From positions 20,982,859 to 21,046,858 of the forward strand of contig OX419345.1 in NCBI GenBank assembly GCA_948470475.1: 64,000 nt of DNA, given 5' to 3'. Position numbers and translations under genes: made by a program. How positions within the stretch are numbered: the first letter of the stretch is position 1; every line of letters starts with the position of its first letter. The notes beneath the pieces are model-generated. The model did no database searches and had not been told where the DNA came from. It saw only the letters and a program-made list of their open reading frames with translations. The stretch is from Galaxea fascicularis. Its lineage: Eukaryota; Cnidaria; Anthozoa; Scleractinia; Euphylliidae. Positions 48,001 to 61,200 of this stretch are shown piece by piece.

Positions 48001-49320
48001 CAAGTTTGCGGAGTTCTTGGAAGCATTTAGACATGATTTCTAGGTTGCTTTTTCAAGTAGGCAAAGTTTAAGCCAAATTCAAAATTTGACTCAAAAGCAT
48101 GTGGTCCCCCCTTTGGGTTTTGGTCAAAATTTCAACTTTGCTAAAATCTTGCACACAGCTCAAATAAGAATAGAAATCAAGTTTGCGGAGTTCTTGGAAG
48201 CATTTAGACATGATTTCTAGGTTGCTTTTTCAAGTAGGCAAAGTTTAAGCCAAATTCAAAATTTGACTCAAAAGCATGTGGTCCCCCCTTTGGGTTTTGG
48301 TCAAAATTTCAACTTTGCTAAAATCTTGCAGACAGCTCAAATAAGAATAGAAATCAAGTTTGCGGAGTTCTTGGAAGCATTTAGACATGATTTCTAGGTT
48401 GCTTTTTCAAGTAGGCAAAGTTTAAGCCAAATTCAAAATTTGACTCAAAAGCATGTGGTCCCCCCTTTGGGTTTTGGTCAAAATTTCAACTTTGCTAAAA
48501 TCTTGCAGACAGCTCAAATAAGAATAGAAATCAAGTTTGCGGAGTTCTTGGAAGCATTTAGACATGATTTCTAGGTTCCTTTTTCAAGTAGGCAAAGTTT
48601 AAGCCAAATTCAAAATTTGACTCAAAAGCATGTGGTCCCCCCTTTGGGTTTTGGTCAAAATTTCAACTTTGCTAAAATCTTGCACACAGCTCAAATAAGA
48701 ATAGAAATCAAGTTTGCGGATTTCTTGGAAGCATTTAGACATGATTTCTAGGTTGCTTTTTCAAGTAGGCAAAGTTTAAGCCAAATTCAAAATTTGACTC
48801 AAAAGCATGTGGTCCCCCCTTTGGGTTTTGGTCAAAATTTCAACTTTGCTAAAATCTTGCAGACAGCTCAAATAAGAATAGAAATCAAGTTTGCGGAGTT
48901 CTTGGAAGCATTTAGACATGATTTCTAGGTTGCTTTTTCAAGTAGGCAAAGTTTAAGCCAAATTCAAAATTTGACTCAAAAGCATGTGGTCCCCCCTTTG
49001 GGTTTTGGTCAAAATTTCAACTTTGCTAAAATCTTGCAGACAGCTCAAATAAGAATAGAAATCAAGTTTGCGGAGTTCTTGGAAGCATTTAGACATGATT
49101 TCTAGGTTGCTTTTTCAAGTAGGCAAAGTTTAAGCCAAATTCAAAATTTGACTCAAAAGCATGTGGTCCCCCCTTTGGGTTTTGGTCAAAATTTCAACTT
49201 TGCTAAAATCTTGCACACAGCTCAAATAAGAATAGAAATCAAGTTTGCGGAGTTCTTGGAAGCATTTAGACATGATTTCTAGGTTGCTTTTTCAAGTAAC
49301 CAAAGTTTAAGTCAAACTCA
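45100..49320. repeat. Higher-order duplication, 14-15 monomers
   Basis: The rare TTCTTGGTTCC monomer near 45230 recurs 2454 bp later (14 monomers less two 12-bp deletions). The rare GCGGATTTCTTGG monomer at 46086 recurs at 48717, and the 165-bp variant at 46663 recurs at 49294; both offsets are 2631 bp (15 monomers less 24). The change from 14 to 15 implies one monomer gained or lost between the two copies. Confidence 0.7.
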
Positions 49321-51441
49321 AAAGCATGTGGTCCCCCCTTTGGGTTTTGGTCAAAATTTCAACTTTGCTAAAATCTTGCACACAGCTCAAATAAGAATAG
49401 AAATCAAGTTTGCGGAGTTCTTGGAAGCATTTAGACATGATTTCTAGGTTGCTTTTTCAAGTAGGCAAAGTTTAAGCCAAATTCAAAATTTGACTCAAAA
49501 GCATGTGGTCCCCCCTTTGGGTTTTGGTCAAAATTTCAACTTTGCTAAAATCTTGCACACAGCTCAAATAAGAATAGAAATCAAGTTTGCGGAGTTCTTG
49601 GAAGCATTTAGACATGATTTCTAGGTTGCTTTTTCAAGTAGGCAAAGTTTAAGCCAAATTCAAAATTTGACTCAAAAGCATGTGGTCCCCCCTTTGGGTT
49701 TTGGTCAAAATTTCAACTTTGCTAAAATCTTGCACACAGCTCAAATAAGAATAGAAATCAAGTTTGCGGAGTTCTTGGAAGCATTTAGACATGATTTCTA
49801 GGTTGCTTTTTCAAGTAGGCAAAGTTTAAGCCAAATTCAAAATTTGACTCAAAAGCATGTGGTCCCCCCTTTGGGTTTTGGTCAAAATTTCAACTTTGCT
49901 AAAATCTTGCACACAGCTCAAATAAGAATAGAAATCAAGTTTGCGGAGTTCTTGGAAGCATTTAGACATGATTTCTAGGTTGCTTTTTCAAGTAGGCAAA
50001 GTTTAAGCCAAATTCAAAATTTGACTCAAAAGCATGTGGTCCCCCCTTTGGGTTTTGGTCAAAATTTCAACTTTGCTAAAATCTTGCACACAGCTCAAAT
50101 AAGAATAGAAATCAAGTTTGCGGAGTTCTTGGAAGCATTTAGACATGATTTCTAGGTTGCTTTTTCAAGTAGGCAAAGTTTAAGCCAAATTCAAAATTTG
50201 ACTCAAAAGCATGTGGTCCCCCCTTTGGGTTTTGGTCAAAATTTCAACTTTGCTAAAATCTTGCACACAGCTCAAATAAGAATAGAAATCAAGTTTGCGG
50301 AGTTCTTGGAAGCATTTAGACATGATTTCTAGGTTGCTTTTTCAAGTAGGCAAAGTTTAAGCCAAATTCAAAATTTGACTCAAAAGCATGTGGTCCCCCC
50401 TTTGGGTTTTGGTCAAAATTTCAACTTTGCTAAAATCTTGCACACAGCTCAAATAAGAATAGAAATCAAGTTTGCGGAGTTCTTGGAAGCATTTAGACAT
50501 GATTTCTAGGTTGCTTTTTCAAGTAGGCAAAGTTTAAGCCAAATTCAAAATTTGACTCAAAAGCATGTGGTCCCCCCTTTGGGTTTTGGTCAAAATTTCA
50601 ACTTTGCTAAAATCTTGCACACAGCTCAAATAAGAATAGAAATCAAGTTTGCGGAGTTCTTGGAAGCATTTAGACATGATTTCTAGGTTGCTTTTTCAAG
50701 TAGGCAAAGTTTAAGCCAAATTCAAAATTTGACTCAAAAGCATGTGGTCCCCCCTTTGGGTTTTGGTCAAAATTTCAACTTTGCTAAAATCTTGCAGACA
50801 GCTCAAATAAGAATAGAAATCAAGTTTGCGGAGTTCTTGGAAGCATTTAGACATGATTTCTAGGTTGCTTTTTCAAGTAGGCAAAGTTTAAGCCAAATTC
50901 AAAATTTGACTCAAAAGCATGTGGTCCCCCCTTTGGGTTTTGGTCAAAATTTCAACTTTGCTAAAATCTTGCACACAGCTCAAATAAGAATAGAAATCAA
51001 GTTTGCGGAGTTCTTGGAAGCATTTAGACATGATTTCTAGGTTCCTTTTTCAAGTAGGCAAAGTTTAAGCCAAATTCAAAATTTGACTCAAAAGGATGTG
51101 GTCCCCCCTTTGGGTTTTGGTCAAAATTTCAACTTTGCTAAAATCTTCGACACAGCTCAAATAAGAATAGAAATCACGTTTGCGGAGTTCTTGGAAGCAT
51201 TTAGACATGATTTCTAGGTTGCTTTTTCAAGTAGGCAAAGTTTAAGCCAAATTCAAAATTTGACTCAAAAGGATGTGGTCCCCCCTTTGGGTTTTGGTCA
51301 AAATTTCAACTTTGCTAAAATCTTCGACACAGCTCAAATAAGAATAGAAATCACGTTTGCGGAGTTCTTGGAAGCATTTAGACATGATTTCTAGGTTGCT
51401 TTTTCAAGTAGGCAAAGTTTAAGCCAAATTCAAAATTTGAC

Positions 51442-51641
51442 NNNNNNNNNNNNNNNNNNNNNNNNNNNNNNNNNNNNNNNNNNNNNNNNNNNNNNNNNNN
51501 NNNNNNNNNNNNNNNNNNNNNNNNNNNNNNNNNNNNNNNNNNNNNNNNNNNNNNNNNNNNNNNNNNNNNNNNNNNNNNNNNNNNNNNNNNNNNNNNNNNN
51601 NNNNNNNNNNNNNNNNNNNNNNNNNNNNNNNNNNNNNNNNN
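51442..51641. other. Assembly gap, 200 N
   Basis: Exactly 200 N lie inside the satellite. Left sequence stops after CAAAATTTGAC and right sequence resumes at GATTTCTAGG, so the gap is a fixed-size placeholder. The true number of monomers is unknown. Confidence 0.98.
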
Positions 51642-52299
51642 GATTTCTAGGTTGCTTTTTCAAGTAGGCAAAGTTTAAGCCAAATTCAAAATTTGACTCA
51701 AAAGCATGTGGTCCCCCCTTTGGGTTTTGGTCAAAATTTCAACTTTGCTAAAATCTTGCAGACAGCTCAAATAAGAATAGAAATCAAGTTTGCGGAGTTC
51801 TTGGAAGCATTTAGACATGATTTCTACCTTCCTTTTTCAAGTAGGCAAAGTTTAAGCCAAATTCAAAATTTGACTCAAAAGGATGTGGTCCCCCCTTTGG
51901 GTTTTGGTCAAAATTTCAACTTTGCTAAAATCTTGCAGACAGCTCAAATAAGAATAGAAATCAAGTTTGCGGAGTTCTTGGAAGCATTTAGACATGATTT
52001 CTAGGTTGCTTTTTCAAGTAGGCAAAGTTTAAGCCAAATTCAAAATTTGACTCAAAAGCATGTGGTCCCCCCTTTGGGTTTTGGTCAAAATTTCAACTTT
52101 GCTAAAATCTTGCACACAGCTCAAATAAGAATAGAAATCAAGTTTGCGGAGTTCTTGGAAGCATTTAGACATGATTTCTAGGTTGCTTTTTCAAGTAGGC
52201 AAAGTTTAAGCCAAATTCAAAATTTGACTCAAAAGCATGTGGTCCCCCCTTTGGGTTTTGGTCAAAATTTCAACTTTGCTAAAATCTTGCACACAGCTC

Positions 52300-55200
52300 A
52301 AATAAGAATAGAAATCAAGTTTGCGGAGTTCTTGGAAGCATTTAGACCTGATTTCTAGGTTGCCTTTTCAAGTAGGCAAAGTTTAAGCCAAATTCAAAAT
52401 TTGACTCAAAAGCATGTGGTCCCCCCTTTGGGTTTTGGTCAAAATTTCAACTTTGCTAAAATCTTGCAGACAGCTCAAATAAGAATAGAAATGAAGTTTG
52501 CGGAGTTCTTGGAAGCATTTAGACATGATTTCTAGGTTGCTTTTTCAAGTAGGCAAAGTTTAAGCCAAATTCAAAATTTGACTCAAAAGCATGTGGTCCC
52601 CCCTTTGGGTTTTGGTCAAAATTTCAACTTTGCTAAAATCTTGCACACAGCTCAAATAAGAATAGAAATCAAGTTTGCGGAGTTCTTGGAAGCATTTAGA
52701 CATGATTTCTAGGTTGCTTTTTCAAGTAGGCAAAGTTTAAGCCAAATTCAAAATTTGACTCAAAAGCATGTGGTCCCCCCTTTGGGTTTTGGTCAAAATT
52801 TCAACTTTGCTAAAATCTTGCAGACAGCTCAAATAAGAATAGAAATCAAGTTTGCGGAGTTCTTGGAAGCATTTAGACATGATTTCTAGGTTGCTTTTTC
52901 AAGTAGGCAAAGTTTAAGCCAAATTCAAAATTTGACTCAAAAGCATGTGGTCCCCCCTTTGGGTTTTGGTCAAAATTTCAACTTTGCTAAAATCTTGCAC
53001 ACAGCTCAAATAAGAATAGAAATCAAGTTTGCGGAGTTCTTGGAAGCATTTAGACATGATTTCTAGGTTGCTTTTTCAAGTAGGCAAAGTTTAAGCCAAA
53101 TTCAAAATTTGACTAAAAAGGATGTGGTCCCCCCTTTGGGTTTTGGTCAAAATTTCAACTTTGCTAAAATCTTGGACACAGCTCAAATAAGAATAGAAAT
53201 CAAGTTTGCGGAGTTCTTGGAAGCATTTAGACATGATTTCTAGGTTGCTTTTTCAAGTAGGCAAAGTTTAAGCCAAATTCAAAATTTGACTCAAAAGCAT
53301 GTGGTCCCCCCTTTGGGTTTTGGTCAAAATTTCAACTTTGCTAAAATCTTGCAGACAGCTCAAATAAGAATAGAAATCAAGTTTGCGGAGTTCTTGGAAG
53401 CATTTAGACATGATTTCTAGGTTGCTTTTTCAAGTAGGCAAAGTTTAAGCCAAATTCAAAATTTGACTCAAAAGCATGTGGTCCCCCCTTTGGGTTTTGG
53501 TCAAAATTTCAACTTTGCTAAAATCTTGGACACAGCTCAAATAAGAATAGAAATCAAGTTTGCGGAGTTCTTGGAAGCATTTAGACATGATTTCTAGGTT
53601 GCTTTTTCAAGTAGGCAAAGTTTAAGCCAAATTCAAAATTTGACTCAAAAGCATGTGGTCCCCCCTTTGGGTTTTGGTCAAAATTTCAACTTTGCTAAAA
53701 TCTTGCAGAGAGGTCAAATAAGAATAGAAATCAAGTTTGCGGAGTTCTTGGAAGCATTTAGACATGATTTCTAGGTTCCTTTTTCAAGTAGGCAAAGTTT
53801 AAGCCAAATTCAAAATTTGACTCAAAAGCATGTGGTCCCCCCTTTGGGTTTTGGTCAAAATTTCAACTTTGCTAAAATCTTGCACACAGCTCAAATAAGA
53901 ATAGAAATCAAGTTTGCGGAGTTCTTGGAAGCATTTAGACATGATTTCTAGGTTGCTTTTTCAAGTAGGCAAAGTTTAAGCCAAATTCAAAATTTGACTC
54001 AAAAGCATGTGGTCCCCCCTTTGGGTTTTGGTCAAAATTTCAACTTTGCTAAAATCTTGCACACAGCTCAAATAAGAATAGAAATCAAGTTTGCGGAGTT
54101 CTTGGAAGCATTTAGACATGATTTCTAGGTTGCTTTTTCAAGTAGGCAAAGTTTAAGCCAAATTCAAAATTTGACTCAAAAGGATGTGGTCCCCCCTTTG
54201 GGTTTTGGTCAAAATTTCAACTTTGCTAAAATCTTGGACACAGCTCAAATAAGAATAGAAATCAAGTTTGCGGATTTTTTGGAAGCATTTAGACATGATT
54301 TCTAGGTTGCTTTTTCAAGTAGGCAAAGTTTAAGCCAAATTCAAAATTTGACTCAAAAGCATGTGGTCCCCCCTTTGGGTTTTGGTCAAAATTTCAACTT
54401 TGCTAAAATCTTGGACACAGCTCAAATAAGAATAGAAATCAAGTTTGCGGAGTTCTTGGAAGCATTTAGACATGATTTCTAGGTTGCTTTTTCAAGTAGG
54501 CAAAGTTTAAGCCAAATTCAAAATTTGACTCAAAAGGATGTGGTCCCCCCTTTGGGTTTTGGTCAAAATTTCAACTTTGCTAAAATCTTGGACACAGCTC
54601 AAATAAGAATAGAAATCAAGTTTGCGGAGTTCTTGGAAGCATTTAGACATGATTTCTAGGTTGCTTTTTCAAGTAGGCAAAGTTTAAGCCAAATTCAAAA
54701 TTTGACTCAAAAGCATGTGGTCCCCCCTTTGGGTTTTGGTCAAAATTTCAACTTTGCTAAAATCTTGGACACAGCTCAAATAAGAATAGAAATCAAGTTT
54801 GCGGAGTTCTTGGAAGCATTTAGACATGATTTCTAGGTTGCTTTTTCAAGTAGGCAAAGTTTAAGCCAAATTCAAAATTTGACTCAAAAGCATGTGGTCC
54901 CCCCTTTGGGTTTTGGTCAAAATTTCAACTTTGCTAAAATCTTGCACACAGCTCAAATAAGAATAGAAATCAAGTTTGCGGAGTTCTTGGAAGCATTTAG
55001 ACCTGATTTCTAGGTTGCCTTTTCAAGTAGGCAAAGTTTAAGCCAAATTCAAAATTTGACTCAAAAGCATGTGGTCCCCCCTTTGGGTTTTGGTCAAAAT
55101 TTCAACTTTGCTAAAATCTTGCAGACAGCTCAAATAAGAATAGAAATGAAGTTTGCGGAGTTCTTGGAAGCATTTAGACATGATTTCTAGGTTGCTTTTT

Positions 55201-58200
55201 CAAGTAGGCAAAGTTTAAGCCAAATTCAAAATTTGACTCAAAAGCATGTGGTCCCCCCTTTGGGTTTTGGTCAAAATTTCAACTTTGCTAAAATCTTGCA
55301 CACAGCTCAAATAAGAATAGAAATCAAGTTTGCGGAGTTCTTGGAAGCATTTAGACATGATTTCTAGGTTGCTTTTTCAAGTAGGCAAAGTTTAAGCCAA
55401 ATTCAAAATTTGACTCAAAAGCATGTGGTCCCCCCTTTGGGTTTTGGTCAAAATTTCAACTTTGCTAAAATCTTGCAGACAGCTCAAATAAGAATAGAAA
55501 TCAAGTTTGCGGAGTTCTTGGAAGCATTTAGACATGATTTCTAGGTTGCTTTTTCAAGTAGGCAAAGTTTAAGCCAAATTCAAAATTTGACTCAAAAGCA
55601 TGTGGTCCCCCCTTTGGGTTTTGGTCAAAATTTCAACTTTGCTAAAATCTTGCACACAGCTCAAATAAGAATAGAAATCAAGTTTGCGGAGTTCTTGGAA
55701 GCATTTAGACATGATTTCTAGGTTGCTTTTTCAAGTAGGCAAAGTTTAAGCCAAATTCAAAATTTGACTAAAAAGGATGTGGTCCCCCCTTTGGGTTTTG
55801 GTCAAAATTTCAACTTTGCTAAAATCTTGGACACAGCTCAAATAAGAATAGAAATCAAGTTTGCGGAGTTCTTGGAAGCATTTAGACATGATTTCTAGGT
55901 TGCTTTTTCAAGTAGGCAAAGTTTAAGCCAAATTCAAAATTTGACTCAAAAGCATGTGGTCCCCCCTTTGGGTTTTGGTCAAAATTTCAACTTTGCTAAA
56001 ATCTTGCAGACAGCTCAAATAAGAATAGAAATCAAGTTTGCGGAGTTCTTGGAAGCATTTAGACATGATTTCTAGGTTGCTTTTTCAAGTAGGCAAAGTT
56101 TAAGCCAAATTCAAAATTTGACTCAAAAGCATGTGGTCCCCCCTTTGGGTTTTGGTCAAAATTTCAACTTTGCTAAAATCTTGGACACAGCTCAAATAAG
56201 AATAGAAATCAAGTTTGCGGAGTTCTTGGAAGCATTTAGACATGATTTCTAGGTTGCTTTTTCAAGTAGGCAAAGTTTAAGCCAAATTCAAAATTTGACT
56301 CAAAAGCATGTGGTCCCCCCTTTGGGTTTTGGTCAAAATTTCAACTTTGCTAAAATCTTGCAGACAGGTCAAATAAGAATAGAAATCAAGTTTGCGGAGT
56401 TCTTGGAAGCATTTAGACATGATTTCTAGGTTCCTTTTTCAAGTAGGCAAAGTTTAAGCCAAATTCAAAATTTGACTCAAAAGCATGTGGTCCCCCCTTT
56501 GGGTTTTGGTCAAAATTTCAACTTTGCTAAAATCTTGCACACAGCTCAAATAAGAATAGAAATCAAGTTTGCGGAGTTCTTGGAAGCATTTAGACATGAT
56601 TTCTAGGTTGCTTTTTCAAGTAGGCAAAGTTTAAGCCAAATTCAAAATTTGACTAAAAAGGATGTGGTCCCCCCTTTGGGTTTTGGTCAAAATTTCAACT
56701 TTGCTAAAATCTTGGACACAGCTCAAATAAGAATAGAAATCAAGTTTGCGGAGTTCTTGGAAGCATTTAGACATGATTTCTAGGTTGCTTTTTCAAGTAG
56801 GCAAAGTTTAAGCCAAATTCAAAATTTGACTCAAAAGCATGTGGTCCCCCCTTTGGGTTTTGGTCAAAATTTCAACTTTGCTAAAATCTTGCAGACAGCT
56901 CAAATAAGAATAGAAATCAAGTTTGCGGAGTTCTTGGAAGCATTTAGACATGATTTCTAGGTTGCTTTTTCAAGTAGGCAAAGTTTAAGCCAAATTCAAA
57001 ATTTGACTCAAAAGCATGTGGTCCCCCCTTTGGGTTTTGGTCAAAATTTCAACTTTGCTAAAATCTTGGACACAGCTCAAATAAGAATAGAAATCAAGTT
57101 TGCGGAGTTCTTGGAAGCATTTAGACATGATTTCTAGGTTGCTTTTTCAAGTAGGCAAAGTTTAAGCCAAATTCAAAATTTGACTCAAAAGCATGTGGTC
57201 CCCCCTTTGGGTTTTGGTCAAAATTTCAACTTTGCTAAAATCTTGCAGACAGGTCAAATAAGAATAGAAATCAAGTTTGCGGAGTTCTTGGAAGCATTTA
57301 GACATGATTTCTAGGTTCCTTTTTCAAGTAGGCAAAGTTTAAGCCAAATTCAAAATTTGACTCAAAAGCATGTGGTCCCCCCTTTGGGTTTTGGTCAAAA
57401 TTTCAACTTTGCTAAAATCTTGCACACAGCTCAAATAAGAATAGAAATCAAGTTTGCGGAGTTCTTGGAAGCATTTAGACATGATTTCTAGGTTGCTTTT
57501 TCAAGTAGGCAAAGTTTAAGCCAAATTCAAAATTTGACTCAAAAGCATGTGGTCCCCCCTTTGGGTTTTGGTCAAAATTTCAACTTTGCTAAAATCTTGC
57601 ACACAGCTCAAATAAGAATAGAAATCAAGTTTGCGGAGTTCTTGGAAGCATTTAGACATGATTTCTAGGTTGCTTTTTCAAGTAGGCAAAGTTTAAGCCA
57701 AATTCAAAATTTGACTCAAAAGGATGTGGTCCCCCCTTTGGGTTTTGGTCAAAATTTCAACTTTGCTAAAATCTTGGACACAGCTCAAATAAGAATAGAA
57801 ATCAAGTTTGCGGATTTTTTGGAAGCATTTAGACATGATTTCTAGGTTGCTTTTTCAAGTAGGCAAAGTTTAAGCCAAATTCAAAATTTGACTCAAAAGC
57901 ATGTGGTCCCCCCTTTGGGTTTTGGTCAAAATTTCAACTTTGCTAAAATCTTGGACACAGCTCAAATAAGAATAGAAATCAAGTTTGCGGAGTTCTTGGA
58001 AGCATTTAGACATGATTTCTAGGTTGCTTTTTCAAGTAGGCAAAGTTTAAGCCAAATTCAAAATTTGACTCAAAAGGATGTGGTCCCCCCTTTGGGTTTT
58101 GGTCAAAATTTCAACTTTGCTAAAATCTTGGACACAGCTCAAATAAGAATAGAAATCAAGTTTGCGGAGTTCTTGGAAGCATTTAGACATGATTTCTAGG

Positions 58201-61200
58201 TTGCTTTTTCAAGTAGGCAAAGTTTAAGCCAAATTCAAAATTTGACTCAAAAGCATGTGGTCCCCCCTTTGGGTTTTGGTCAAAATTTCAACTTTGCTAA
58301 AATCTTGGACACAGCTCAAATAAGAATAGAAATCAAGTTTGCGGAGTTCTTGGAAGCATTTAGACATGATTTCTAGGTTGCTTTTTCAAGTAGGCAAAGT
58401 TTAAGCCAAATTCAAAATTTGACTCAAAAGCATGTGGTCCCCCCTTTGGGTTTTGGTCAAAATTTCAACTTTGCTAAAATCTTGCACACAGCTCAAATAA
58501 GAATAGAAATCAAGTTTGCGGAGTTCTTGGAAGCATTTAGACCTGATTTCTAGGTTGCCTTTTCAAGTAGGCAAAGTTTAAGCCAAATTCAAAATTTGAC
58601 TCAAAAGCATGTGGTCCCCCCTTTGGGTTTTGGTCAAAATTTCAACTTTGCTAAAATCTTGCAGACAGCTCAAATAAGAATAGAAATGAAGTTTGCGGAG
58701 TTCTTGGAAGCATTTAGACATGATTTCTAGGTTGCTTTTTCAAGTAGGCAAAGTTTAAGCCAAATTCAAAATTTGACTCAAAAGCATGTGGTCCCCCCTT
58801 TGGGTTTTGGTCAAAATTTCAACTTTGCTAAAATCTTGCACACAGCTCAAATAAGAATAGAAATCAAGTTTGCGGAGTTCTTGGAAGCATTTAGACATGA
58901 TTTCTAGGTTGCTTTTTCAAGTAGGCAAAGTTTAAGCCAAATTCAAAATTTGACTCAAAAGCATGTGGTCCCCCCTTTGGGTTTTGGTCAAAATTTCAAC
59001 TTTGCTAAAATCTTGCAGACAGCTCAAATAAGAATAGAAATCAAGTTTGCGGAGTTCTTGGAAGCATTTAGACATGATTTCTAGGTTGCTTTTTCAAGTA
59101 GGCAAAGTTTAAGCCAAATTCAAAATTTGACTCAAAAGCATGTGGTCCCCCCTTTGGGTTTTGGTCAAAATTTCAACTTTGCTAAAATCTTGCACACAGC
59201 TCAAATAAGAATAGAAATCAAGTTTGCGGAGTTCTTGGAAGCATTTAGACATGATTTCTAGGTTGCTTTTTCAAGTAGGCAAAGTTTAAGCCAAATTCAA
59301 AATTTGACTAAAAAGGATGTGGTCCCCCCTTTGGGTTTTGGTCAAAATTTCAACTTTGCTAAAATCTTGGACACAGCTCAAATAAGAATAGAAATCAAGT
59401 TTGCGGAGTTCTTGGAAGCATTTAGACATGATTTCTAGGTTGCTTTTTCAAGTAGGCAAAGTTTAAGCCAAATTCAAAATTTGACTCAAAAGCATGTGGT
59501 CCCCCCTTTGGGTTTTGGTCAAAATTTCAACTTTGCTAAAATCTTGCAGACAGCTCAAATAAGAATAGAAATCAAGTTTGCGGAGTTCTTGGAAGCATTT
59601 AGACATGATTTCTAGGTTGCTTTTTCAAGTAGGCAAAGTTTAAGCCAAATTCAAAATTTGACTCAAAAGCATGTGGTCCCCCCTTTGGGTTTTGGTCAAA
59701 ATTTCAACTTTGCTAAAATCTTGGACACAGCTCAAATAAGAATAGAAATCAAGTTTGCGGAGTTCTTGGAAGCATTTAGACATGATTTCTAGGTTGCTTT
59801 TTCAAGTAGGCAAAGTTTAAGCCAAATTCAAAATTTGACTCAAAAGCATGTGGTCCCCCCTTTGGGTTTTGGTCAAAATTTCAACTTTGCTAAAATCTTG
59901 CAGACAGGTCAAATAAGAATAGAAATCAAGTTTGCGGAGTTCTTGGAAGCATTTAGACATGATTTCTAGGTTCCTTTTTCAAGTAGGCAAAGTTTAAGCC
60001 AAATTCAAAATTTGACTCAAAAGCATGTGGTCCCCCCTTTGGGTTTTGGTCAAAATTTCAACTTTGCTAAAATCTTGCACACAGCTCAAATAAGAATAGA
60101 AATCAAGTTTGCGGAGTTCTTGGAAGCATTTAGACATGATTTCTAGGTTGCTTTTTCAAGTAGGCAAAGTTTAAGCCAAATTCAAAATTTGACTCAAAAG
60201 CATGTGGTCCCCCCTTTGGGTTTTGGTCAAAATTTCAACTTTGCTAAAATCTTGCACACAGCTCAAATAAGAATAGAAATCAAGTTTGCGGAGTTCTTGG
60301 AAGCATTTAGACATGATTTCTAGGTTGCTTTTTCAAGTAGGCAAAGTTTAAGCCAAATTCAAAATTTGACTCAAAAGGATGTGGTCCCCCCTTTGGGTTT
60401 TGGTCAAAATTTCAACTTTGCTAAAATCTTGGACACAGCTCAAATAAGAATAGAAATCAAGTTTGCGGATTTTTTGGAAGCATTTAGACATGATTTCTAG
60501 GTTGCTTTTTCAAGTAGGCAAAGTTTAAGCCAAATTCAAAATTTGACTCAAAAGCATGTGGTCCCCCCTTTGGGTTTTGGTCAAAATTTCAACTTTGCTA
60601 AAATCTTGGACACAGCTCAAATAAGAATAGAAATCAAGTTTGCGGAGTTCTTGGAAGCATTTAGACATGATTTCTAGGTTGCTTTTTCAAGTAGGCAAAG
60701 TTTAAGCCAAATTCAAAATTTGACTCAAAAGGATGTGGTCCCCCCTTTGGGTTTTGGTCAAAATTTCAACTTTGCTAAAATCTTGGACACAGCTCAAATA
60801 AGAATAGAAATCAAGTTTGCGGAGTTCTTGGAAGCATTTAGACATGATTTCTAGGTTGCTTTTTCAAGTAGGCAAAGTTTAAGCCAAATTCAAAATTTGA
60901 CTCAAAAGCATGTGGTCCCCCCTTTGGGTTTTGGTCAAAATTTCAACTTTGCTAAAATCTTGGACACAGCTCAAATAAGAATAGAAATCAAGTTTGCGGA
61001 GTTCTTGGAAGCATTTAGACATGATTTCTAGGTTGCTTTTTCAAGTAGGCAAAGTTTAAGCCAAATTCAAAATTTGACTCAAAAGCATGTGGTCCCCCCT
61101 TTGGGTTTTGGTCAAAATTTCAACTTTGCTAAAATCTTGCACACAGCTCAAATAAGAATAGAAATCAAGTTTGCGGAGTTCTTGGAAGCATTTAGACATG
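52300..61200. repeat. Higher-order repeat, 20 monomers (3540 bp) with a 15-monomer version
   Basis: Rare monomer variants recur at fixed offsets. GACTAAAAAGG is at 53111, 55766, 56651 and 59306. TTTAGACCTG (marker at 52346) recurs at 55001 and 58541. AAATGAAG is at 52491, 55146 and 58686. GCGGATTTTTTGG is at 54271, 57811 and 60466. AGGTCAAAT is near 53711, 56366, 57251 and 59906. Offsets are 3540 bp (20 x 177), 2655 bp (15 x 177) or 885 bp (5 x 177). The basic block is therefore 20 monomers, with five-monomer segments missing in some rounds. Confidence 0.88.

Larger units (their letters stand above)
31831..49320. repeat. 165-bp monomer subtype (12-bp deletion), six copies
   Basis: Six monomers lack 12 bp (TTCAAAATTTGA) and share linked changes (CAAGTAAGCAAAG for CAAGTAGGCAAAG, AAGTCAAAC for AAGCCAAAT). 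Their marker AAGTAAG or AAGTAAC starts at 31831, 33058, 36055, 46663, 47005 and 49294. The shared linked changes show one origin followed by copying along the array. Coordinates here span the first to the last copy; ordinary 177-bp monomers lie between. Confidence 0.85.

Noticed and set aside
51430..51667. ORFs of 76-77 codons across the gap
   Set aside because: They consist almost wholly of N.
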